Numbered from the stretch's first letter, positions 17,264 through 26,168 are shown. The stretch: 38,828 bases of DNA from Clostridiales bacterium (GCA_017545245.1 JAFWPB010000032.1:1-38828); one strand, 5' to 3'. Program-made: numbers and translations. Notes: generated by a model not told the origin, from the letters alone.

Positions 17264-18175
17264 ATGGATTACATCCTGACAACAGACAATATCACGAAGA
17301 AATTCAAACATGTTACTGCTGTTGATTCCGTATCGATCCACGTTGTACGTGGTGAAGTATACGGCCTGATCGGAAGAAATGGTGCCGGTAAAACGACGCT
17401 TCTCAAGATGCTGGCGACACTGTCATTTCCAACCAGTGGATCTTTTACTCTCTATGGTGCAAATGGGGAGAGCAAGCAGCAGATGATGCCGAGAATTGGT
17501 GTCCTGATCGAAGATCCGGGAATTTACCAGAACCTAACTGCTTTTCAGAATCTGAAAGCAAAGGCGATTGCTTTTGGTATCAAGGATGAGAATTACCTGA
17601 ACCAGTTACTTGCTTTAGTAGGCCTGGGTGCCGTAGGAAAGAAACCGGTCAAGAACTTTTCTCTTGGTATGAAACAGCGTCTTGGTATTGCTTTGGCCAT
17701 GGTCAATTCGCCGGACATTCTTCTTCTTGATGAGCCGATCAATGGTCTCGATCCGCAGGGTATCGCGGAAATCCGAACTCTCGTCAAGAGATTGTGCACG
17801 GAGCGTAAGATCTCGATCATTATTTCCAGCCATATTCTCGATGAGCTTTCTAAGATTGCCGACCGCTATGGCATTATTCATCAGGGAAAACTCATTGATG
17901 AGACGACGAATGCAGAACTCGAGAGCCGTTGTAAATCGTATGCCGTCTTTAAGACCAGTGATGTGGAGAAGACAAAGCAGGTTCTTGCATCTCTTGGCAT
18001 TTCCGATTATACCTTTACGGGCGACCATTTCGAGATCCGAGAGAGGGTTGACGAGATGGGTGCCATCTCCATGGCATTAGCAAAATCCGATGTCCAGACT
18101 CTTGAAATGCGAAAAGAAGGACAGTCTCTTGAAGAGTACTATTTCCAGCTGACAGGAGGTGAGCCGAATGCTTAA
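17264..18175 (+). CDS. ABC transporter ATPase, BcrA type (module 1)
   Basis: 303 residues. Walker A GRNGAGKTT, Q-loop region GVLIEDPG, signature SLGMKQRLGIAL, Walker B ILLLDEPINGLDPQG and the His switch ISSHILDELS are intact. The C-terminal ~90 residues are the extension typical of BcrA/lantibiotic-protection ATPases, with RERVDEMGAISMAL and LEEYYFQLTGG. It would energise the permease that overlaps its 3' end. Substrate probably an amphipathic peptide antibiotic or a membrane lipid cycle compound (family inference). ATG at 17264 behind AAGGAGATGGAGG. Confidence 0.92.
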   Translation: MDYILTTDNITKKFKHVTAVDSVSIHVVRGEVYGLIGRNGAGKTTLLKMLATLSFPTSGSFTLYGANGESKQQMMPRIGVLIEDPGIYQNLTAFQNLKAKAIAFGIKDENYLNQLLALVGLGAVGKKPVKNFSLGMKQRLGIALAMVNSPDILLLDEPINGLDPQGIAEIRTLVKRLCTERKISIIISSHILDELSKIADRYGIIHQGKLIDETTNAELESRCKSYAVFKTSDVEKTKQVLASLGISDYTFTGDHFEIRERVDEMGAISMALAKSDVQTLEMRKEGQSLEEYYFQLTGGEPNA

Positions 18176-19016
18176 TCTCTATAAAATGCATTTATACAGA
18201 GCTTCAAAAGCAACGTCTACGTTAGTTATTGGTATTCTTCTGGGCGTATTCCTTATCATGAATTCTTTGCTTGCGGCGTTTCTTTTTGACGATAGCATGA
18301 TCATGAATCTCCTGGGAGTCACAGTCGAAGGAACGCTGTCAGGTGATGTATATCCGGCAACTGTTCAGATTTTCCATGTAAATACGAGTGATGCATTTAA
18401 TATCCTGATCACGATCTTCGCAGTTATCTTTGCTCATTCGGATTATTCGAAGGGATTCATAAAGAATACATACAGCCTCTTTGAAGAAAAATGGAAGTTT
18501 GATCTGGCGAAGTGGACTTCTATGATCACTGTTGTGAGCGGGATCTATTTTGCTTATTCTTTCCTGGCTGTATCCAGTAACACTCTTTTGATCCGCACTG
18601 TGTCGGCGAGCGAGTGGGGTGAATACTTCCGTGTACTCTTTGTGAGTTACCTGTGCTTCGTAGCATTTGTGACCATGACATACTTGATCACATCTTTGTT
18701 TAAGAGTGCGGCAGGCGGCATGGTTATTGGAATCATCATTGCTTCCGGACTTCTTCAGACAATCGAGAAACTCCTGGATCTCCTGATTGCGAAACTGAGT
18801 GGTGCTCATCTTGAAGAAATGGTAATGAATGCAGTTGGCGTCGGATCCAAGTCTTACTTTAAAATTTCGGATTACTGTCTGGATAATGTTTATCTTTCCT
18901 ATGGTGCCAATTCGTCAACGGGTGATACGGTTAGAACAGTTATCGTTGCGCTGGTATATACAGCACTCGGACTGGGTCTGGTTATGCTCTTCCATAGAAA
19001 GAAGGATATTCGCTAG
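18168..19016 (+). CDS. ABC-2 type permease (module 1)
   Basis: 282 residues, about six hydrophobic segments. It begins MLNLYKMHLYRASKA, a conserved opening shared with the module 2 permease. ATG at 18168 is chosen because AGGAGG lies seven bases upstream; the longer frame from GTG 18159 would bury that site. It overlaps the ATPase stop by 8 bp, so subunits are likely made in step. Ends in a short basic tail (RKKDIR) like its paralogues. Followed by a duplicated AT-rich repeat and a strong terminator that close module 1. Confidence 0.88.
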   Translation: MLNLYKMHLYRASKATSTLVIGILLGVFLIMNSLLAAFLFDDSMIMNLLGVTVEGTLSGDVYPATVQIFHVNTSDAFNILITIFAVIFAHSDYSKGFIKNTYSLFEEKWKFDLAKWTSMITVVSGIYFAYSFLAVSSNTLLIRTVSASEWGEYFRVLFVSYLCFVAFVTMTYLITSLFKSAAGGMVIGIIIASGLLQTIEKLLDLLIAKLSGAHLEEMVMNAVGVGSKSYFKISDYCLDNVYLSYGANSSTGDTVRTVIVALVYTALGLGLVMLFHRKKDIR

Positions 19017-19044
19017 GCATTCTTCATTAATCATTTATTGAGCG

Positions 19045-19080
19045 TGCCATATTTATAATATATGCCATATTTATAATATA
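19045..19080 (+). repeat. Perfect tandem duplication of an 18-bp TATAAT-containing unit
   Basis: TGCCATATTTATAATATA occurs at 19045-19062 and again directly at 19063-19080. Each copy holds TATAAT (19054-19059 and 19072-19077). No consensus -35 was found at 16-18 bp from either. It lies between the module 1 permease stop and its terminator. Confidence 0.9.
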
Positions 19081-19101
19081 CATATATAGATTTGTTGCTT
19101 C

Positions 19102-19148
19102 GAAACGGCGGTCTTTTCTGAAAAAGACCGCCGTTTCAGTACTTTTCG
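19102..19148. terminator. Strong hairpin terminator after ABC module 1
   Basis: A 16-bp perfect stem: GAAACGGCGGTCTTTT (19102-19117) with AAAAGACCGCCGTTTC (19122-19137), loop CTGA. A short T-run (CTTTT) follows at 19142-19146. Confidence 0.8.
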
Positions 19149-19257
19149 GGACTTTATATTTGCTTTACTTTTTCTTTTCGAATAATAAACTTCTCCTTGG
19201 CGATTGATTAGGATTTCATCGATAGAATGAATTCGTAAGCTAAAGGAGGGCGAAAAA

Positions 19258-20169
19258 ATGGATTACATTTTGACAACGAACGCACTGACAAAAAAATATG
19301 GTCACTACAAAGCATCGAATGAAGTTTCCATCCATGTACAGCGTGGAGACATCTACGGATTGATTGGTAGAAACGGCGCTGGTAAGACAACATTAATGAA
19401 AATGATCGGTGGACTTTCCCACCCAACATCCGGTTCCTTCGAGATCCGCGGCAGCAAGGGCGAAAACACAGAGCAGATGATGTCGAAGGTCGGTATCCTG
19501 ATCGAGAATCCGGGTCTTTACCCGAACATGACAGCAATGCAGAATCTGAAGACCAAGGCCATCGCTTTGGGAATCAAGGATGATAAATTCTTAGAGGGAC
19601 TTCTTGAAGAAGTCGGCCTCGCAAATACAGGAAAGAAGAAAGCAAAGCAGTTTTCACTGGGCATGAAGCAGAGATTGGGAATCGCGATGGCACTGGTAAA
19701 CCAGCCGGAACTCCTGATCCTCGATGAGCCGATCAACGGTCTGGATCCACAGGGTATCGCAGAAATGAGAGTGATCCTTTCCCATCTTTGCCATGACAAA
19801 CACATCACGATCATCATTTCCAGCCACATTCTGGACGAGCTCAGCAAGGTAGCAACACGCTATGGCATTATCCACGAAGGTAAGCTCCTGGAAGAAGAGA
19901 GCAAAGAAGAATTGTTCAGCAAGTGCAGTGAGCGTCTGGAACTGAAGACAAGCGATATCGAGAGAACCATGAACATCCTTAATACCATGGGCTTTTCCAA
20001 GATCGAGGTCAAGGACGGTGCTATCAATATCTACGAGAGATTGAACGAAGGCGGCGCGATCACGATCGCTCTGGCAAAGGAAAACATTCAGACAAACGAA
20101 ATCGCAGTAAAGAGTGAGGCTCTGGAAGATTATTACTTCCAGCTGACAGGAGGACAAGAGAATGCTTAA
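19258..20169 (+). CDS. ABC transporter ATPase, BcrA type (module 2)
   Basis: 303 residues, the same length as the module 1 and 3 ATPases and clearly paralogous (MDYILTTNALTKKYGHY at the start). Walker A GRNGAGKTT, signature SLGMKQRLGIAM, Walker B LLILDEPINGLDPQG and His switch SSHILDEL are intact; the C-terminal extension ends LEDYYFQLTGG. It has its own ribosome site (AAAGGAGGGCG) and lies behind a terminator, so it needs a separate promoter somewhere in 19149-19240, where I see no strong consensus match. Partner is the permease overlapping its 3' end. Confidence 0.92.
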   Translation: MDYILTTNALTKKYGHYKASNEVSIHVQRGDIYGLIGRNGAGKTTLMKMIGGLSHPTSGSFEIRGSKGENTEQMMSKVGILIENPGLYPNMTAMQNLKTKAIALGIKDDKFLEGLLEEVGLANTGKKKAKQFSLGMKQRLGIAMALVNQPELLILDEPINGLDPQGIAEMRVILSHLCHDKHITIIISSHILDELSKVATRYGIIHEGKLLEEESKEELFSKCSERLELKTSDIERTMNILNTMGFSKIEVKDGAINIYERLNEGGAITIALAKENIQTNEIAVKSEALEDYYFQLTGGQENA

Positions 20170-20953
20170 TTTAATTCAGATGAATCTGTACCGCATGAAG
20201 AAAGCGGTATCAACATGGGTACTGGCTATCGTAGCCGTAGCAATTGCAGTTTTGGACTTTTCCATCATGAAGATTTATGTAGACGACCCGTTCGGATGGG
20301 GACTCGCAGAAATCACCGGAATGGAAGGCGGTATGGATATGATGAAGACCATCACCGGTTTCCTCCGTGGCACAGACCTTCTCATCGTACTTTCCATCTT
20401 CGTTGTTATTTTTACAAACGCAGAACAGAAGTGCGGATTTGATAAGAACATTATCGGTATCACGAAGCATAAGTGGAAGCAGACACTGAGCAGATGGCTG
20501 TCTGCAATGATCGGTGTAACAGCAATCATGGCACTGGCTTATGGCACATTCACAGGCCTCTCCGTTATCTTCATGAACAGCTTCTCCGCTGGAGATATGG
20601 TAGCTTACGGCAAGCTCATGCTGATCGTATACCTCTTCTATGCAGCATTCTCTGCAGTGTTCTTCTTCTTCACAACAGCTTTCAAGAGCTCTGCCGGAGG
20701 ACTGGTTCCTTCCTTGCTCATCACCACCGGTGTTTTGAGCCTGATCACAAAGCTCCTTGACCTTGGTGCAGAAAGACTCTTCCATAATCCGAAGTATCTC
20801 CCTTCCGATTTCTTCCTTGAAGGTGCATACGCTGCAGTAAGCCCGGATGCATCGAATGGAACGATCTTAAGAGTTGTTGTAACCGCAGCAGTATATCTCG
20901 TAGTTGCTCTTGGACTGTCCATGTTCATGCAGCAGAAGAGAGATGTACGATAA
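20162..20953 (+). CDS. ABC-2 type permease (module 2)
   Basis: 263 residues with about six hydrophobic segments. It opens MLNLIQMNLYRMKKA, similar to the module 1 permease, and ends MQQKRDVR. The ATG at 20162 overlaps the ATPase stop by 8 bp and follows AGGAGG. A cluster SSAGGLVPSLLITTGVL near the middle matches KSAAGGMVIGIIIASGLL in the module 1 protein, again showing common descent. Presumably works as a dimer or with the module 2 ATPase only, since no second permease follows before the terminator. Confidence 0.88.
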   Translation: MLNLIQMNLYRMKKAVSTWVLAIVAVAIAVLDFSIMKIYVDDPFGWGLAEITGMEGGMDMMKTITGFLRGTDLLIVLSIFVVIFTNAEQKCGFDKNIIGITKHKWKQTLSRWLSAMIGVTAIMALAYGTFTGLSVIFMNSFSAGDMVAYGKLMLIVYLFYAAFSAVFFFFTTAFKSSAGGLVPSLLITTGVLSLITKLLDLGAERLFHNPKYLPSDFFLEGAYAAVSPDASNGTILRVVVTAAVYLVVALGLSMFMQQKRDVR

Positions 20954-20995
20954 TAAATTAGCAGGACCTTTCAAACATAATACCCTCTAACAGAG

Positions 20996-21035
20996 AATAG
21001 AACACCCTCCATAAAAGGAGCAGTGTTCTATTTTC
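20996..21035 (+). terminator. Terminator after ABC module 2
   Basis: AATAGAACAC (20996-21005) pairs with GTGTTCTATT (21023-21032), with an inner CTCC/GGAG pair and a T-rich 3' end (TTTTC). Confidence 0.8.
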
Positions 21036-21043
21036 ATTCTGAA

Positions 21044-21072
21044 TTGACGATTACCTGAACCACCCATATAAT
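21044..21072 (+). promoter_or_regulatory. Consensus promoter of ABC module 3 and the sensor kinase
   Basis: -35 TTGACG (21044-21049), 17-bp spacer, -10 TATAAT (21067-21072). It lies directly after the module 2 terminator and 25 bp before the module 3 start. Confidence 0.85.
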
Positions 21073-21096
21073 AAGTGAGAAGAAAGGGGAAGAGCA

Positions 21097-22008
21097 GTGG
21101 AATATATTCTTGAAACAGATAATCTGACCAAAAGATATGGAAACATTAATGCTGTTGATCATGTGTCGATACATGTGAAACGGGGAGAAATCTACGGACT
21201 GATCGGTAGAAACGGAGCAGGTAAGACAACCTTCTTTAAGATGCTGGCTGGTCTTTCCAAGCCTACTGCAGGACAATTTTCAATCTTTGGTGAACCGCCG
21301 GAGAATACACCTAAACTTCGTGACCGAATCGGTGTTTTGATCGAAAGTCCCGGACTTTTCTATACTATGTCGGCAATTAACAATATGAAGATCCAGGCCC
21401 TTTCTCTTGGTATGAATGACGATGAGTATCTTCACGAACTTCTGAATGATGTCGGACTTGGCGGCATGGAGAAGATGAAGGTGAAGAAGCTGTCCATGGG
21501 TATGAGACAGCGTCTTGGTATAGCGATGAGTCTTGTCGGAAGACCGGATATCCTGCTTTTGGACGAGCCAATCAATGGACTTGATCCGCAGGGTATCGTA
21601 GAGATCCGTGAATTGATCGAAAGACTGTCGAAAGAAAGAAACATCACCATTCTCATTTCCAGTCATATCCTTGAGGAACTTTCCAAAATCGCGACCCGTT
21701 ACGGTATTATCCATAATGGCCAGCTGATCGATGAGTTTACACACCAGGAACTCCTGAAACGATGCAGTGAACGTATCGAGATCCGTCCGAGTGATCCGAC
21801 AAAGGCTTGTACTGTGTTGGAGCAGATGGGGATTACTGAGTATAAAGTAGTTGACCAGAGCGTTATCCAGATTTTTGAAAGACTGACTGACAGTGGTGAT
21901 ATCGTTCTGGAACTGGCCAAGAATAATATTAAGACATTAAGCATTGCAGTCAAGAATGAAGCGCTGGAGGATTATTTTCTTTCGATTACCGGAGGCGCAA
22001 AAAAATGA
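21097..22008 (+). CDS. ABC transporter ATPase, BcrA type (module 3)
   Basis: 303 residues, third paralogue (MEYILETDNLTKRYGN). The start is GTG at 21097 behind AAAGGGGAAG. Walker A GRNGAGKTT, signature LSMGMRQRLGIAM, Walker B ILLLDEPINGLDPQG and His switch SSHILEEL are intact. The C-terminal part ends LEDYFLSITGG, the counterpart of the QLTGG ends of the other two. It leads an apparent operon with two permeases and the sensor kinase, all joined by overlaps or very short gaps. Confidence 0.92.
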   Translation: MEYILETDNLTKRYGNINAVDHVSIHVKRGEIYGLIGRNGAGKTTFFKMLAGLSKPTAGQFSIFGEPPENTPKLRDRIGVLIESPGLFYTMSAINNMKIQALSLGMNDDEYLHELLNDVGLGGMEKMKVKKLSMGMRQRLGIAMSLVGRPDILLLDEPINGLDPQGIVEIRELIERLSKERNITILISSHILEELSKIATRYGIIHNGQLIDEFTHQELLKRCSERIEIRPSDPTKACTVLEQMGITEYKVVDQSVIQIFERLTDSGDIVLELAKNNIKTLSIAVKNEALEDYFLSITGGAKK

Positions 22009-22769
22009 TCGCTTTGATAAGGGCGAAGATCTATCCTGCTGTTCGAAGCAAGAGTTTCCGTTTCTTTGCCGCAGCTGTACTTGTATGGTATTTCGTTTGT
22101 GTTGTCAGTGTGATCAGCGGCGCATCTGAAATCAAGAATACAGGTTTTGCTTACTTTTACGTTCTTCAAGCGTATGCCGTGGTTGTTCCGCTTGGCGCAT
22201 CTTGCTGGTATGGCATGTTCCATACGGCCGGCTTTGACCGGTTTGTTTCGTTTCAGGTCAATGACTTTAAAAGTGCCTTGTCTGGTATAGTGTGCGCCAT
22301 GACTTTAAACACGATATGCGTTTCTTTTCTGCTCGCATTAAGCATATTCTTTATTAACGTTCCGCTGAGAGGTGTTGAAAAGAGCAGTGCTTCCGATATT
22401 GCGACTCTATTTCTTGTGTTTGCCATGATCACATTTGTCCGTACTGCGTTGACCTGTTTTTTTACGGAACTGACCCATTCCCGGTTAGGCGGAGTTTTGT
22501 TTGGTATGGCAGCATCGTCCGGACTTTTTGATGCGCTTTTCATAGATGTGGAAGTGGGATTGTGCTATATTTTGGGAATAACCAGATCTACACTTCCTAT
22601 CATAAGACATACTACCTATTTTATCTGGGACTCGCTTGAGTCTCATAATACAAAAGAACTGGTCATGGAAAAGACGAATCTTGCTGTTGTTATTCCTGTT
22701 CTGTTGGCGGTATTCTTGTTTTTTTCAGCAGCGACGGTCGTGTCACGCCTCCGTCGGGACGTAGCATAG
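22005..22769 (+). CDS. ABC-2 type permease, first subunit of module 3
   Basis: 254 residues with about six hydrophobic segments. ATG at 22005 overlaps the ATPase stop (ATGA) and follows GGAGG. Starts MIALIRAKIYPAVRSKSFRF, different from the module 1 and 2 permeases, and ends VSRLRRDVA. Module 3 is the only module with two permease genes, as in LanFEG-type immunity transporters where E and G are distinct. Function as a heterodimer with the next gene is likely but inferred. Confidence 0.85.
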   Translation: MIALIRAKIYPAVRSKSFRFFAAAVLVWYFVCVVSVISGASEIKNTGFAYFYVLQAYAVVVPLGASCWYGMFHTAGFDRFVSFQVNDFKSALSGIVCAMTLNTICVSFLLALSIFFINVPLRGVEKSSASDIATLFLVFAMITFVRTALTCFFTELTHSRLGGVLFGMAASSGLFDALFIDVEVGLCYILGITRSTLPIIRHTTYFIWDSLESHNTKELVMEKTNLAVVIPVLLAVFLFFSAATVVSRLRRDVA

Positions 22770-22779
22770 GAGGAACAGA

Positions 22780-23589
22780 GTGTATCAGTTGATGAAAATG
22801 AACTCCTATAAGTTGCTTCGTGACCGGACGATGTGGACGATGCTCGTCATATTCTTTCTGGCCATTATCTGGTTTAATCAGCCTAGATATTTCTATGACA
22901 ATTTCGTCTATACAGGAGACAGCGAAGAAATACGACGGAGTGTGGCTGTTACGTCGCAGACATTTTCTGTTTATATCAATTTTCTATCCAGTTTGAGTAG
23001 TGCACTGGCTTCCATCCGCGTATTTGCCATTTCTGCAGCTTATTGCTTAGTATTCATGAACCGTGAAAAAAGAGGATGTTCCTTTGAAAAGATCTGTGCT
23101 GTTTCCCGAAGCCGCATACCCGTTTATTTGAGTAATCTTCTGACAATGGTCGGATCTGTTCTTCTTTTCTCCGCTGTCGCTGCACTTGCCTTAATTATAC
23201 TGGTTCTGTGGGTACGACCGTATACCATTTATCCGCCTGTAATGGAATACTTGATCTTCTTTGCATGTTATATCAGTTTTATTTTTGTGACCGTGACGGT
23301 TTTGTATTCGCTTTATATGATCTCGCGTTTGGTGATCGTTCCGGTGGTTCTGGTGACAGTTGTTTGTTGCGCAGGGCTTCTTCATACGCTGACAGACCCT
23401 GTGCCGATCCTGAACTTTATAGTCAGAGTGCTGGATATAGATGGACATCTTGAGTACATACTGACAATCAAGGATTGGATGAAAGCTTCGCATTTTATTT
23501 TCACTTGTTTAGGTGTGGGTGTACTTATGATCGTGATCACATCGATCGTGATCTCGAAAAGAGATTTGGACTGGGGAGGAAAAGAATGA
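22780..23589 (+). CDS. ABC-2 type permease, second subunit of module 3
   Basis: 269 residues, about six hydrophobic segments. The start is GTG at 22780, six bases after AGGAGG; the protein opens MYQLMKMNSYKLLRDRTMW, which resembles the opening of the module 1 and 2 permeases (a short amphipathic helix ending in Lys/Arg). It ends VISKRDLDWGGKE. It lies 10 bp after the first permease and overlaps the sensor kinase start by 4 bp, so the kinase is translated in step with the transporter. Confidence 0.85.
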   Translation: MYQLMKMNSYKLLRDRTMWTMLVIFFLAIIWFNQPRYFYDNFVYTGDSEEIRRSVAVTSQTFSVYINFLSSLSSALASIRVFAISAAYCLVFMNREKRGCSFEKICAVSRSRIPVYLSNLLTMVGSVLLFSAVAALALIILVLWVRPYTIYPPVMEYLIFFACYISFIFVTVTVLYSLYMISRLVIVPVVLVTVVCCAGLLHTLTDPVPILNFIVRVLDIDGHLEYILTIKDWMKASHFIFTCLGVGVLMIVITSIVISKRDLDWGGKE

Positions 23590-24503
23590 TCTGGGTAGTT
23601 CTTATCGTAACAATTTTATTTCTTTCAGTATTGATTGCTTTTGTTCAGTACAGAAGACAGATCAAGAAAAACTGCAGACAGCTTCAGGTAATGCAGAAGC
23701 ATTCTTCCAATCAGAGGCTGACTTCCGAAGTGCCATATAAAGAAGTAAACGAGCTTGTCATGCGTGTGAATGATATCTGTAACCGGTATCAGGAAGAGAG
23801 CATCATCATTGAACGGAATGAGAATAACCTCAAGGAAGCGATTGCCAATCTTTCTCACGATATCCGCACGCCTTTGACTTCACTGGATGGATATGTCCAG
23901 CTTCTGGTCATGTCGGATTCCGCAGAGGAAAAAGAACACTATATGCAGATCATCCAGAACCGTATTTCCAGTCTCAAAGAACTGCTGGAGGAGCTGTTTA
24001 CCTATACGAAGATGCAGGATCAGAACTATGAACTGTCTTGCGTGAAGATGGATGGCAGGCAGTGCATCTGTGAGACTCTCCTGGCCTTCTACGAGGATTT
24101 TGAGAAGAGAGGGCTGGAACCAGAAGTTTCTTTCTGCGAAGAGGATCTTCCAATCATGGCAAACGAGGTGGCACTCCGACGCGTCATTCAGAATCTGGTC
24201 AAAAATGCGCTGGAGCATGGTACGAATCGTCTGGGACTTACGCTCGAGAAAAAGCACGATAAGCTTCATTTCTGCTGCTATAACGATAAGAAAGAAACGG
24301 AGATCATCGATATCGACAAGATCTTTACCAGATTCTATAAGGGCGATAAGGCGAGAACGTCTACATCGACCGGTCTTGGTCTGGCGATTGCCAAAGGACT
24401 GGTCGACCGTCTTCACGGGGACATTCATGCTTCTGTTGAGGACGAGCTTTTTAAGATCGAGATCTGGATCCCGCTATGTGAAGGCAGTGGAGAGAAGGCC
24501 TGA
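23586..24503 (+). CDS. Sensor histidine kinase with one membrane segment and no sensor domain
   Basis: 305 residues from ATG 23586, which overlaps the permease stop (ATGA); the frame is open upstream to 23475 but that part overlaps the permease. Residues 2-20 form the single hydrophobic segment. There is almost no extracellular sequence. Phosphoacceptor H91 sits in NLSHDIRTPL; the N box is VIQNLVKNALEHG (N203/N207); the G box is STSTGLGLAIAKGLV. With no input domain, it probably senses through the neighbouring transporter, as proposed for Bce-type systems, although those kinases have two TM helices. The likely partner is the response regulator at 16568, 6.3 kb upstream. Confidence 0.9.
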   Translation: MIWVVLIVTILFLSVLIAFVQYRRQIKKNCRQLQVMQKHSSNQRLTSEVPYKEVNELVMRVNDICNRYQEESIIIERNENNLKEAIANLSHDIRTPLTSLDGYVQLLVMSDSAEEKEHYMQIIQNRISSLKELLEELFTYTKMQDQNYELSCVKMDGRQCICETLLAFYEDFEKRGLEPEVSFCEEDLPIMANEVALRRVIQNLVKNALEHGTNRLGLTLEKKHDKLHFCCYNDKKETEIIDIDKIFTRFYKGDKARTSTSTGLGLAIAKGLVDRLHGDIHASVEDELFKIEIWIPLCEGSGEKA

Positions 24504-24558
24504 TCCTTGGGCAGGACAGGGATTTTGACACATATAAGAACTTTTTCTTGAAAGACCA

Positions 24559-24587
24559 TTGACAATTATATTTTTGAGGGCTAAAAT
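24559..24587 (+). promoter_or_regulatory. tRNA-Arg promoter
   Basis: Perfect -35 TTGACA (24559-24564), 17-bp spacer, -10 TAAAAT (24582-24587), ending 27 bp before the tRNA. Confidence 0.85.
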
Positions 24588-24614
24588 ACTCATGCTGTGA
24601 AACGGCATATACTT

Positions 24615-24691
24615 GCGCCCGTAGCTCAACTGGATAGAGTGTCTGACTACGGATCAGAAGGTTGTGGATTCGATCTCTGCCGGGCGCGCCA
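24615..24691 (+). tRNA. tRNA-Arg (anticodon ACG)
   Basis: The cloverleaf folds fully. Acceptor GCGCCCG (24615-24621) pairs with CGGGCGC (24681-24687); the D arm is GCTC/GAGT; the anticodon stem TCTGA/TCAGA encloses CTACGGA with anticodon ACG; the T loop is TTCGATC. The T stem (GTGGA/TCTGC) includes two G-T pairs. The 3' CCA is encoded (24689-24691). The A34 would be edited to inosine by TadA deaminase to read CGU, CGC and CGA. Confidence 0.95.
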
Positions 24692-24694
24692 ATC

Positions 24695-24741
24695 AAGGGG
24701 CTGTCTTTGAAGTGAAGTGATCACGAAGAGACGCCCCTTTT
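24695..24741 (+). terminator. Terminator after tRNA-Arg
   Basis: AAGGGGC-GTCT (24695-24706, one bulged T) pairs with AGAC-GCCCCTT (24729-24739), then TTTTCG. Confidence 0.8.
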
Positions 24742-24842
24742 CGTATATATCTCAGGAAATGATGATTGTATTCTTTGAAAATATGTGATAAAATTCTTGT
24801 TCGTGTGACTAGAATTTAGTTATTTATATGGAGGATATATAT

Positions 24843-26168
24843 ATGGCATCGATTGAGAAGAAAGACAACAATATCGTTGTGATCTCCCTGGAGGCTTCTG
24901 CAGATGATTTCAAGGCTGCAATGATGAAGTCTTACAACAAGAACAAGAATCGTTTCCAGATTCCTGGTTTCCGTAAGGGTAAGGCACCTTACAAGCTGGT
25001 AAAGCAATACTATGGTGAGGGAGTCTTCTATGATGATGCGATCGATTTCATCGTTAATCCTCAGTACAAAGAAGCTATCGAAGAGTTTGACCTGAAGGTT
25101 GTTTCCCGTCCTGAACTCGACATCCAGGAGATCGGTGAAGACAAGGGTATGAAGTATACTCTTTCTGTTACAGTAAAGCCGGAAGTTGAACTTGGCCAGT
25201 ATGAAGGCGTTGAGGCTGAATACAAGTTTGTTGAGCCGACAGATGAGACTGTAGAAGCAGAGCTTAAGCGTGTTCAGGAGAGATCCGGCCGTATGGTTCC
25301 TGTTGAAGGCCGTGCAGTTGAAGATGGCGATACAGTTACGATCGACTACGAAGGTTTCGTAGACGGCGTTGCTTTTGAAGGCGGAAAAGATGAGGGTCAT
25401 GACCTGAAGATCGGTTCCAACTCCTTTATCCCGGGCTTTGAGGAGCAGCTCATCGGACATAACATCGATGAAGAGTTCCCGATCACCGTTACTTTCCCGG
25501 AAGATTACCATGCAGAGAACCTGAAGGGTAAGGAAGCAACATTCCAGATCAAGCTCCATGACATCAAGGTCAAGGAACTTCCTGAACTGGACGATGAATT
25601 CGCAAAAGACGTAAGTGAATTTGATACGCTCGAAGAGTATAAGGCTGACATCAAGAAGACACAGATGGAACAAGCTGAGAAGCGTGCTAAGGACAGCTTT
25701 GAGAACGAAGTTGTAAAGGCTGTTTGTGCAAATGCCAAGGTTGATATTCCGGAGTGCATGGTAGAGACAGAGATCGACAATATGATCGATGAGCAGTCTT
25801 ACCGTATGCGTTCCCAGGGCATCGAGCTTGAGACATATCTCCAGTACATGGGCCAGACAATGGATGAGTACAAGAAGGGCCTGAAGACAATGGCTGAGAC
25901 CCGCGTAAAGAGCTCTCTCGTACTGGAAGCTTGTGCCAAGGCAATGAACGTTGAAGCTACAGATGCAGATGTTGAAGAAGAAGCCGGCAAGATCGCTGAG
26001 CAGTATGGCATGAAGAAGGAAGATTTCCTCGAGCGTATCAAGGACAATGATTCCTTCATCCGTGAGAGCATCGTAGGCAGAAAGACTGTTGATATTCTTT
26101 CTGAGAAGGCTATCAAGGTTGAGCCGAAGGAAGAAGAGAAGAAGGAAGAGGAAAAGACAGAGGAGTGA
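24843..26168 (+). CDS. tig: Trigger factor, ribosome-associated chaperone
   Basis: 441 residues. The N-terminal ribosome-binding domain contains the family loop around GFRKGKAPYKLV. The central FKBP-type peptidyl-prolyl isomerase domain is marked by GDTVTIDYEGFVDGVAFEGG, and the long helical C-terminal domain ends in a Lys/Glu tail (KEEEKKEEEKTEE). Start choice: ATG 24843 lies eight bases after GGAGG (24830-24834); the ATG at 24828 is part of that site. It shields nascent chains leaving the ribosome. In many Firmicutes tig is followed by clpP and clpX; here clpX follows directly after a terminator. Confidence 0.97.
   Translation: MASIEKKDNNIVVISLEASADDFKAAMMKSYNKNKNRFQIPGFRKGKAPYKLVKQYYGEGVFYDDAIDFIVNPQYKEAIEEFDLKVVSRPELDIQEIGEDKGMKYTLSVTVKPEVELGQYEGVEAEYKFVEPTDETVEAELKRVQERSGRMVPVEGRAVEDGDTVTIDYEGFVDGVAFEGGKDEGHDLKIGSNSFIPGFEEQLIGHNIDEEFPITVTFPEDYHAENLKGKEATFQIKLHDIKVKELPELDDEFAKDVSEFDTLEEYKADIKKTQMEQAEKRAKDSFENEVVKAVCANAKVDIPECMVETEIDNMIDEQSYRMRSQGIELETYLQYMGQTMDEYKKGLKTMAETRVKSSLVLEACAKAMNVEATDADVEEEAGKIAEQYGMKKEDFLERIKDNDSFIRESIVGRKTVDILSEKAIKVEPKEEEKKEEEKTEE

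Noticed and set aside
23475..23585. Longer sensor kinase starting at 23475
   Set aside because: It would overlap the permease gene by over 100 bp and has no ribosome site; ATG 23586 overlaps the permease stop in the usual ATGA form.
24615..24691. tRNA-Arg as an integration site for the ABC island
   Set aside because: No integrase and no repeated copy of the tRNA 3' end was found in the window.
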